The notes beneath the pieces were generated by a model. That model was not told the DNA's origin and did no database searches. It saw only the letters and a list, made by a program, of their open reading frames with translations. Of a stretch of DNA of 64,000 bases, positions 9,228 through 16,361 are shown in pieces. The stretch comes from JAMQPK01 sp963782595 (lineage in GTDB: Bacteria > Acidobacteriota > Vicinamibacteria > Vicinamibacterales > JAMQPK01), in NCBI GenBank assembly GCA_963782595.1, contig CAWAKJ010000007.1, forward strand, positions 62,001-126,000. The letters run 5' to 3'. Positions within the stretch are counted from its first letter, which is position 1. Every line of letters begins with the position of its first letter. The position numbers and the translations under genes were made by a program.

Positions 9228-10247
9228 ATGTTTCTTGCTGCCGCAGGCGACATGCCCCCACAGCTCTACGGTGCACAGGTCGAGCAGCCGCACCGGCTTC
9301 AGCTTCTCCTGGAAGACCTGCATGAGGAATACCGGTCGATGGTCGACGGGGAGGTTGCCACCTACATTCCAGAACTCGGAAAGGCCAACCCCGATCGTTT
9401 CGGCATCTGTCTGGTCACGGCAGACGGACGTGTGTTCGAAGCGGGCGATTGCGACGAGCCGTTCACCATTCAATCGATTTCAAAGCCGTTCACGTTTGGC
9501 ATGGCGCTCGAAGAATGCGGGCCCGACAAGGTGTGGCAGCACGTCGATGTCGAGCCGAGCGGAGATGCGTTCAATTCGATCGAGCTTCAGGGCGGCACCA
9601 ACCGTCCGCACAACCCGATGGTCAATTCGGGCGCGATCACGGTGACGGCGCTGCTTCATGAACGCTTCGGTCCGAAGACCTTCGACACGATTCTGGCGCG
9701 CTTCAGCGCCGCCGCAGGTCGGTCGCTCTCACTTGATCCGGCGGTGTACGAATCGGAACGTCGAACGGGTCATCGCAACCGCGCCATTGCCCATCTGCTG
9801 CTGAATTTCGGCTTGATGCCTGCGGATGCCGAGGCAGCCCTGGATGTTTACTTCAGGCAGTGCTCGATCCTGGTCACCTCGAGAGACCTGGCTGTGATGG
9901 GAGCCACGCTCGCCAACATGGGACGCAATCCCGTGACCGATGAGGGCGTCTTCGATATCCACTGCGTCAAGCACATGCTCTCGATCATGCTCACGTGCGG
10001 TATGTATGACTATTCGGGGCAGTGGACGTACCGTGTGGGGATTCCCGCCAAGAGCGGCGTTGGTGGCGGCGTCATCGCGGTCGTCAATCGCCAGGTCGGC
10101 ATCGCCGTCTACTCACCGAGGCTCGATTCACACGGCAACAGCCGGCGCGGCATCGAGGTCTGCACGGAGCTGGCCTCGCGCCTCGGCCTTCACGTCTTCG
10201 ACTGCCTGAACGTCGGGTCGAGCTTTCTCGGCGGGCTGCTCACCTAG
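9228..10247 (+). CDS. glsA: Glutaminase (L-glutamine amidohydrolase)
   Basis: The enzyme converts glutamine to glutamate and ammonia and belongs to the serine-dependent beta-lactamase-like glutaminase family. The nucleophile motif SISKPF (Ser83-x-x-Lys86) is present, with YIPELGKANPDRFGI upstream, GGTNRPHNPMVNSGAI in the middle and GIPAKSGVGGGVIAVV near the C-terminus. The length (339 residues) is close to the usual 300-330. A second ATG at 9252 is an equally plausible start; neither has a strong ribosome-binding site. It ends by a 4-base overlap with the convergent exonuclease gene. Some relatives carry fused STAS and cNMP-binding domains; here separate genes with those domains flank it. Confidence 0.92.
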   Translation: MFLAAAGDMPPQLYGAQVEQPHRLQLLLEDLHEEYRSMVDGEVATYIPELGKANPDRFGICLVTADGRVFEAGDCDEPFTIQSISKPFTFGMALEECGPDKVWQHVDVEPSGDAFNSIELQGGTNRPHNPMVNSGAITVTALLHERFGPKTFDTILARFSAAAGRSLSLDPAVYESERRTGHRNRAIAHLLLNFGLMPADAEAALDVYFRQCSILVTSRDLAVMGATLANMGRNPVTDEGVFDIHCVKHMLSIMLTCGMYDYSGQWTYRVGIPAKSGVGGGVIAVVNRQVGIAVYSPRLDSHGNSRRGIEVCTELASRLGLHVFDCLNVGSSFLGGLLT

Positions 10248-10921
10248 GGTGGCGTCTCGGCAAAGACTTCGCTGAGCCGGCCCAGTGTGGTGCGTCCGTG
10301 CTTCGACGCAAGGCGCAAGAGGCGCAGGAACACTTGAGCGGTGATGAACGCGTCGCCGGTTGCCGTGTGCCGATCGTGAGGAACGACATCGAACATCCCG
10401 CATAACGCGTCGAGCGTAAAACGCCTGATGGGCGGGCGCCCGGCGAACGCGCCGTCCCGTTCGAGATGAAGCGTCAAATCCATCGTGTCGAGACTGCGAT
10501 TGGCCATCGACATGTTCCAGTGGCGCTCGCAACCGGCATCGAAGGTGGCAATGTCGTGGCCGATGTGGTGGCCGACGATGACGCCGTCGCGAAGATAGTC
10601 GAGGAAGGCCGCCAGCGCGTCCGGCTCGGCGAGCCCGCCGCGGCTCTCGTCTCGCGTGATGCCATGGACGGTCACCGCCTCGGTGTTGCGCTCGAGCTCG
10701 AGCATCGCGGAGAAGACGTCGTCGAGCATGATCTCTCCGTTCCGGACGGCCACGGCGCCAATCGTCACGATGCGGTCGACGCGTGGGTTGAGCCCGGTCG
10801 TTTCCGTATCGACGACGACGAAGCGGACGGCATCCGTTGGCGTCTCATCGGTCCATGTCGTGTCGAAGCACTCCCGGTACCGGGCGAGAAACGACGGCTG
10901 CGTCACAGTGCCCGGATCCAT
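10244..10921 (-). CDS. DnaQ-like 3'-5' exonuclease (DEDDh family)
   Basis: This 225-residue protein has the three exonuclease motifs: Asp38 and Glu40 in VVDTETTGLNP, the second motif VGHHIGHDIATFD with its aspartate, and HTATGDAFITA carrying the histidine and last aspartate. It resembles the epsilon proofreading subunit of DNA polymerase III but is too distant from a polymerase gene to call dnaQ. Its start lies 19 bases inside the end of the DUF294 gene, so the two are translated as an operon. That pairing is familiar from acetate-metabolism loci in other bacteria, where acs and actP lie beside it; they are absent here. Confidence 0.9.
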   Translation of the reverse strand: MDPGTVTQPSFLARYRECFDTTWTDETPTDAVRFVVVDTETTGLNPRVDRIVTIGAVAVRNGEIMLDDVFSAMLELERNTEAVTVHGITRDESRGGLAEPDALAAFLDYLRDGVIVGHHIGHDIATFDAGCERHWNMSMANRSLDTMDLTLHLERDGAFAGRPPIRRFTLDALCGMFDVVPHDRHTATGDAFITAQVFLRLLRLASKHGRTTLGRLSEVFAETPP

Positions 10922-12747
10922 GCAGGATCGGCTGCGAATTGCACGAGCCGAAGAATCGTTCGGAAGCTGCTCTTGAGCAGGTGCCGGTCCTGACGGCTCA
11001 GGAGGGCCGGCGGCAGGTCGGACCCGTCGGTGCCCTGGCTGATTCCCACACGACCTTGCTGCCAGAGCACGATGCGCAACGTCTCTTCGGCGTCCCTGAA
11101 GATCGATTCATGGGTGGCCAACCGGCTTCGTGCCGTGGCGAAGCGGTCGAGTGTCGAGCAGCCGATTCCCGCGCCGCAGCCCAGCCCAAAGACCCGCCCA
11201 ACGTCTACGAGCGGCGACAACACACTTTCGTCGAGGCGAAACACGGCCGCAAACTCGCCGGTGTCTTCCACGACGGCGTCCTGAAAGAAGGTGAGCGGCG
11301 GAAGGTTGGCGAGGCAGTCGTTCGAGAGTACGTGCAGAAAGCCGTGATCGACGGTCTCGTGGACGGTGGCCCGTAATGCCTGCCAGAGAGATGGAGGGCC
11401 CTCGATGATGCACAGGTCGAACAGTGGCCGGGCCTTGTACATTTCTTGAAGGACGGGCTCGCGGACCCATCCGATGTAGCGCGAGGTCCATTCCGCAAGG
11501 CTGCCGACATAAAACGACGGATCGAATGGCGCCTCTGGAGGCGGAAGATATCCGCAATCGACGAGCGCACCGAGAACGTGACTGTAAGCGGCGATGGCGC
11601 CGGCTCGATCCCGATCGTCCTCTACGATCACGACCGGCCGAGGCGACGTCAGCGTCAGCGATTCGGTTCGTCCCGCGGCCCCGCTGAAACACCAGCACGC
11701 GTGCAGCGCACGATGTTCGGGCGACAGCGCAATGATGCGTCTCACGATCTTCACGTCCGCCGCGTGAGCGAATCGGGTGAGCCAGTCGAGCGATGTGGTT
11801 CCGACCAGTTGCTGAAGGACGAACGAGCGGGCGCGCGCGTTGAGCGCGCGGAGCTCATCGATAGTCTGAGCGAGATCGAGCTCGCGCAGAATCGACACGG
11901 GCTGATCGCCGAAGACCTGCGCAACATCGCGAGCCGTTACGACAGCATGTATACGTCCGCCGGCGGAGCCATCCGCCGTGATGGCCAGCGCTCCGCTCCC
12001 CGATTCGGCCATCATGAGCACGCCGTCGGTGACTGCCGCATCCGGCCGGATGGTGCTCGGTGACGCCTGTACGAGCGAGGCGATCGGCTGGTCGCGGTCG
12101 CCCTCAGCGTCTCTCGCGACCCACTCCAGCACATCATGCGACGTGACGATTGCGCGCGGCCGCAGGTGTTCGTCCACCACCGCGATCGCATCGGCGCCTT
12201 CAATGATCTGAAGGGCGGTGTCGCGAACGCTTTGATGTTCCGGGCACGTATAGAGCTTCTTGCGTTTCACGAAGTCGTGAAGAAAGAGCTCATGAGGTTT
12301 GTGCATCGCCCCGGCCGGCTCGTAATCGGCCGCCACGCCGCCGTGTGCCGCCACGTACTGCCGCGCATGCGGATATTTCTCGAGCAGCTCGGCAAAGTCC
12401 TCGGCGGGAAATGTGTAGAGCACCACGTCGCTTCCGGCCCTGGCCGTGTGCTCGCAATTCGGGGCGCCGTTGAAGCGTTCGATGCCCAGCATGTCTCCGC
12501 CGCCGAGAATGTCGCGCAGGTCGCTGCGGCCGTTCGCTTCGTCCCAGAGGGAGACGGTCCCCTGCTGAATCACGAAGATATGGGTCCGATGGGGCTCTCC
12601 CTGCCACAGCACGAAGTCGTTCGATTCGTAAAACCGCACCCGGCCGCGGGCGGCAAGGCCCACGAGGTCGCTCTCATCGATGGCGTGAAAGGGCGGATGC
12701 TTCTTCAGGAAGTCGGCGACACGGTAACCGATCGCGTTGGTTTCCAT
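10903..12747 (-). CDS. cNMP-binding/CBS/DUF294 nucleotidyltransferase-like protein, active site degenerate
   Basis: The domain order is a cyclic-nucleotide-binding-like beta-roll (about 15-140, with GGGDMLGIERFNG), a CBS pair (about 160-290), and a DUF294 nucleotidyltransferase plus helical substrate-binding region (about 300-610). From family knowledge the transferase motif should read GSEGRGEQ followed by TDQDNA. Here it reads GAAGRTES and TSPRPV, so the serine and both metal-binding aspartates are missing and catalysis is doubtful. The start is taken at ATG 12747; an upstream TTG at 12759 is also open. The gene is coupled to the exonuclease by an overlap. A sensory or scaffold role is inferred. 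Confidence 0.85.
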   Translation of the reverse strand: METNAIGYRVADFLKKHPPFHAIDESDLVGLAARGRVRFYESNDFVLWQGEPHRTHIFVIQQGTVSLWDEANGRSDLRDILGGGDMLGIERFNGAPNCEHTARAGSDVVLYTFPAEDFAELLEKYPHARQYVAAHGGVAADYEPAGAMHKPHELFLHDFVKRKKLYTCPEHQSVRDTALQIIEGADAIAVVDEHLRPRAIVTSHDVLEWVARDAEGDRDQPIASLVQASPSTIRPDAAVTDGVLMMAESGSGALAITADGSAGGRIHAVVTARDVAQVFGDQPVSILRELDLAQTIDELRALNARARSFVLQQLVGTTSLDWLTRFAHAADVKIVRRIIALSPEHRALHACWCFSGAAGRTESLTLTSPRPVVIVEDDRDRAGAIAAYSHVLGALVDCGYLPPPEAPFDPSFYVGSLAEWTSRYIGWVREPVLQEMYKARPLFDLCIIEGPPSLWQALRATVHETVDHGFLHVLSNDCLANLPPLTFFQDAVVEDTGEFAAVFRLDESVLSPLVDVGRVFGLGCGAGIGCSTLDRFATARSRLATHESIFRDAEETLRIVLWQQGRVGISQGTDGSDLPPALLSRQDRHLLKSSFRTILRLVQFAADPAWIRAL

Positions 12748-12831
12748 TGGAGGTCTCAAAAGGTCGGGGGCATCTTAGTACGCCGGACCGTTGGAATCTG
12801 ATACACAAATGTCGCAATTCCGTCGCGTTTC

Positions 12832-12860
12832 TGTCATATACAGTCGGTAACGATATGACA
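12832..12860. promoter_or_regulatory. Perfect inverted repeat in a divergent promoter region
   Basis: TGTCATAT (12832-12839) and ATATGACA (12853-12860) are exact reverse complements separated by 13 bases, giving a dyad with about two helical turns between arm centres. It lies in the 211-base spacer between the DUF294 gene (minus) and the metallopeptidase-like gene (plus). That suits an operator for a dimeric regulator. An AT-rich TAAATATG follows at about 12888. There is no matched copy elsewhere in the window, so the assignment is tentative. Confidence 0.35.
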
Positions 12861-12958
12861 TCTTGTGCATTGATGCTGTATCCCTGTTAAATATGTCGTG
12901 ACCTAGTACACCTCACGAGCTCGCCTTCCATAGATTGAAGACAGACCAAAGAGGACTC

Positions 12959-15900
12959 ATGGTACCCAGGGACCGTCGGCCGTTCGCATCCGCCCTACGA
13001 AAGACATCAGCAGCGTTGTTCGCGTGGTGCGCCATCATGTTCGCCGCGCAACCGGCTGAGACGCAGACCCTCACCTTCTTCAAAAACTATTTCGTCACCG
13101 GCGACTACGCGGTGGCTGGCGTCGGCCTCTGGGGGCGTGGAGTCAAAGGGATCGCCACTGGGTCGATCACTATGAGCGGCGTGCCGGCGGAAGCTGAAAT
13201 ACTCGCGGCGTTCCTCTATTGGCAGGTCGTCACATCGGATGGGCCGAATTCCGGCGCCCAGGGAGCGACGTTCAACGGCCAGCTTCTCAGCGTACCCGGC
13301 GCTCCTGCCATCCCGACACCTGGTGGACCAATTGCGTTCGTGAGCGACCCCTTCGGGACGTCGCCATGCTGGAGCGGCGGAGGCGGAACGGGTTCAGCCG
13401 GCGGCGTGAAAAAGACGTACTCCTACCGGGCCGACGTCAAACGGTTCCTGCCGCTCGGGCGTGACGGCCGGCATCAGATCAACCGCGCTCACACGGTGAC
13501 GCTTCCCGATACCGGAAACTCGAACAAGACGCCCAAGGCCTTTGGCGCAAGTCTGGTGGTGATTTATCGCAGCCCGTCGCCGACAGAGAACCTGAACGCG
13601 GTCGTCATTTATGACGGCAGCTACACACTGAACAACGCCACACGCGGCATGTCCCAGACCATCAAGGGATTCTACGACCCGGCAAGCGTGTCTGGGAAGA
13701 TCACGCACATCGTCGGCGGCGCACAGGCCAACAAGATCGAGGTGCTGGTGGCACCCGGGATCAATGAGAGCAACGCGTTTCGAGGTTTGCAGGGAGCGGC
13801 CTGGGACAACGTCACTCGAAACACGAGCGCGATCACGGGTGACGCGTTGACGACATCAGTCAACCCTCCACGCGGCGGTGCGCACGACTGTTTGACCTGG
13901 AGCGCGATCATCTACCGCACGCGAGTCAACGATACCGATCGCGACGGACTGCTCGACAAATGGGAAACGTCGACAGCGACGCTCTACGATCCCCGCGGTA
14001 ATCCGTTGCCGAACCTGGCGGCGTACGCGAACAAGGATCGGAAGGATCTCTTCATCGAAATCGGCTTCATGGAGACCGGTGCGACAACATATGGAGGTGT
14101 GCAGAAACTCGCCCATACGCACGCTCCCACGCATGAAGCCATCAAGAAAATTGGCGACATGTTCAGACTTGCCCCGGTCAGCAATCCCATTGGACCGATG
14201 GGAATCGACGTCCACATCGATCTCGGCGACGTGTCCCGCTTCCCTTCCGGCGTGGGCGATCCGTATCTCATTCGCGGCACGGATGCCCGCGGTGGAGAAG
14301 CGATCGATGAATCGGTGACCCAGTGTACGCGTCCCGCCAACGCTCCGCCGTGGATCTGCCAGTTCTCAGCGTATCCGGGCACCGTCGGCTGGAAGAGCGG
14401 GTTTCGATTCCTGCGCGACCACCCGCTCCAGCTTTCAGACGAGGATTGCGCCGCGGCTGACACGGATGAGAGCCCGCTGACCACATGCGAGCGAATCTTC
14501 GATCGCAATCGCAAAGACATTTTCCGCTACGTCCTCTTCGCGCATGCCCTCGGCCTGCCGAAGGAGGATTGTCTGGTGGACGATCCGTTGAGTCCCAATT
14601 TTGGTTTCCCGGACACGCAATGTCAGGCAACAAACCCGTTGTTCCATGTGCCGGTCACGAATACAGGAGTCGCGGATTTTCCGGGCGGTGATGCGATGGT
14701 CGCGCTCGGCGGGTTCAACGACAGTTCCGGGAGGCCTGTCGGGACCGACTATATGCAGGCCGCCACGCTCGCTCACGAGTTGGGTCACACGTTTCAGCTG
14801 AGACACGGCGGCGCCGCGACGGAGCCCAACTGCAAATCGAACTACCTGAGCGTGATGAATTACCTGTTCCAGTTGCGCGGATTGAAGCGAAACACCGGAC
14901 CTTCGATTGTGGACTTCTCAGGACAACAACTACCTGCGCTGAACGAAGGATTATTGACTGAGCCCGATGGTCTGGGCATGGACCCACTGACGGGTCCTCC
15001 CGCGTATCGCACCGGTTGGTATACGCTGCCGGGGGCAGGCGTCATCGGCACTCCATCGACGAAACATTGTGACGGTACGCCGCTGCGGAAAAACGCATCA
15101 GGCGTCGAGATCGAGCCACGAATGGTTCGCGTCGACAGCGGCAGTGTCGAAGAGACGGTCGCTCAGATTGACTGGACCAAGTCGTCCACGACACAAGTCG
15201 CACCCGCGGGACAGGACCTGAACTTCAGCGGCGCCATCGAATCGCTCAAGCCGGGGTTCCACGACTGGAACAACATCCGTTTAAATCAGCTCGGAAGCCG
15301 GCGGAATGTCGGCGCATGGTTCTGGGTTCAGGATCCGGTTACGGAAGAATTCGGCGCGTTCATGGGTCCGCTGTCGCTTGATACCGGTCTTGCCGACATG
15401 GGTCTGGCCGACATGGGTCTGGCCGACATGGGGAGTGGCGATCTCACGCAAGGCGACCTGGGCAGAGGCGACCTGAACAGGGGCGACCTCGGCCGGGCTG
15501 GCCTGGGTCTCGCGGATATGGGTCTCGCCGACATGGGCCTCGCCGATATGGGTCTGGCCGACATGGGGAGCGGCGACATCGGTCTGGGTGATTCTGGGCT
15601 TGGAGACAGCGCCGATGGCGAGTTGACCACCGACATTGTCGAAGCCAGCGGATTCGCGCCACCGAACGACCTGGTCGCTATCTCTGTGGGCGGTATCACG
15701 GATAGCTGTGGCACTATCGTGCCGGCAGAGTGCCATCGGATTCAACTCGATTGGAAGCGCACCAACCTGGGAAGCGAATCCGAGTATCAAATCTTCCGTG
15801 TCGCCGGCTCCAGTACCACAGGCGCGCAGACGTTCGTGGCCACTGTTCCGGCACTTGCCGGGCAGGAGACTTTTACCAGGGTCGATTCCACCGAATTACC

Positions 15901-16330
15901 GAACGGCAACTTCACGTATATCGTGGCGGCGCGGTTTGTCCTTCCCACCGTACCCCTAACTTACGCCTTCAGCGCGTCCGACGTGACCGTCACGGCCAAG
16001 AACACGCCGTCCGTTGCTCTAAACGATCCGGTGCCGCGCAATTCCTACCTGGTCGTCGGCCCGTCGCTTGCCGTGCCCGCTCCCGGCCTTCTCGGGAACG
16101 ACACAGACATCGACAGCCCGACGCTTACGGCCGCGGCGACCGTTCCGCTCGACGCCTATGGGTTCTTCATGACCGCGAATGGCGGGAAGGTGAAGATCTT
16201 CCCGGACGGGTCGTTCACGTACCAGAAGACAACCACCTTCACCGGTCTCGATTCGTTCAACTACGTTGCGAAAGACGTGGACCCGACGAGAACGTCTAAT
16301 CTGGGGACGGTGGCGATCCTGGTGAAGTAA
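12959..16330 (+). CDS. Large secreted metzincin-like protein with pentapeptide-like repeat and C-terminal beta domains
   Basis: The start is ATG 12959, preceded by GAGGA; a TTG at 12935 is less likely. A signal peptide runs to about residue 38. The central part carries HELGHTFQLRHGG starting at residue 606, which fits the zinc-binding HExxHxxGxxH pattern of metzincins loosely (glutamine and leucine occupy the usual glycine region). A tandem of five-residue GLADM-type units follows (about 809-885), then a fibronectin III-like domain and a C-terminal cadherin-like/tandem-95 domain (GLLGNDTDID, PDGSFTY, DSFNYVAKD). The N-terminal 350 residues are an unrecognised beta-rich region. Secreted protease or adhesin is inferred. 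The domain mix is unusual. Confidence 0.75.
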   Translation: MVPRDRRPFASALRKTSAALFAWCAIMFAAQPAETQTLTFFKNYFVTGDYAVAGVGLWGRGVKGIATGSITMSGVPAEAEILAAFLYWQVVTSDGPNSGAQGATFNGQLLSVPGAPAIPTPGGPIAFVSDPFGTSPCWSGGGGTGSAGGVKKTYSYRADVKRFLPLGRDGRHQINRAHTVTLPDTGNSNKTPKAFGASLVVIYRSPSPTENLNAVVIYDGSYTLNNATRGMSQTIKGFYDPASVSGKITHIVGGAQANKIEVLVAPGINESNAFRGLQGAAWDNVTRNTSAITGDALTTSVNPPRGGAHDCLTWSAIIYRTRVNDTDRDGLLDKWETSTATLYDPRGNPLPNLAAYANKDRKDLFIEIGFMETGATTYGGVQKLAHTHAPTHEAIKKIGDMFRLAPVSNPIGPMGIDVHIDLGDVSRFPSGVGDPYLIRGTDARGGEAIDESVTQCTRPANAPPWICQFSAYPGTVGWKSGFRFLRDHPLQLSDEDCAAADTDESPLTTCERIFDRNRKDIFRYVLFAHALGLPKEDCLVDDPLSPNFGFPDTQCQATNPLFHVPVTNTGVADFPGGDAMVALGGFNDSSGRPVGTDYMQAATLAHELGHTFQLRHGGAATEPNCKSNYLSVMNYLFQLRGLKRNTGPSIVDFSGQQLPALNEGLLTEPDGLGMDPLTGPPAYRTGWYTLPGAGVIGTPSTKHCDGTPLRKNASGVEIEPRMVRVDSGSVEETVAQIDWTKSSTTQVAPAGQDLNFSGAIESLKPGFHDWNNIRLNQLGSRRNVGAWFWVQDPVTEEFGAFMGPLSLDTGLADMGLADMGLADMGSGDLTQGDLGRGDLNRGDLGRAGLGLADMGLADMGLADMGLADMGSGDIGLGDSGLGDSADGELTTDIVEASGFAPPNDLVAISVGGITDSCGTIVPAECHRIQLDWKRTNLGSESEYQIFRVAGSSTTGAQTFVATVPALAGQETFTRVDSTELPNGNFTYIVAARFVLPTVPLTYAFSASDVTVTAKNTPSVALNDPVPRNSYLVVGPSLAVPAPGLLGNDTDIDSPTLTAAATVPLDAYGFFMTANGGKVKIFPDGSFTYQKTTTFTGLDSFNYVAKDVDPTRTSNLGTVAILVK
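15386..15612 (+). repeat. In-frame 15-bp tandem repeat encoding GLADM/GDLxR pentapeptides
   Basis: Within the metallopeptidase-like gene, about fifteen consecutive 15-base units encode GLADM, GSGDL, GRGDL, GLADM and GLGDS variants. The spacing of Leu/Met and Asp/Ala every five residues resembles a pentapeptide-repeat beta-helix (A[D/N]LxX). The DNA units differ by synonymous changes (gccgacatg, gcggatatg), so the array has diverged and is not a recent slippage product. The unit phrase GLADMGLADM is flanked by G-S-G-D spacers on both sides. Confidence 0.75.
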
Positions 16331-16361
16331 GTCAGGGCTGATGGATGATGCCTCGTCTTAC

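Noticed and set aside
15386..15612. CRISPR-like or minisatellite array
   Set aside because: The 15-bp periodicity stays in frame and encodes regular pentapeptides without unique spacers, so it is a protein repeat.
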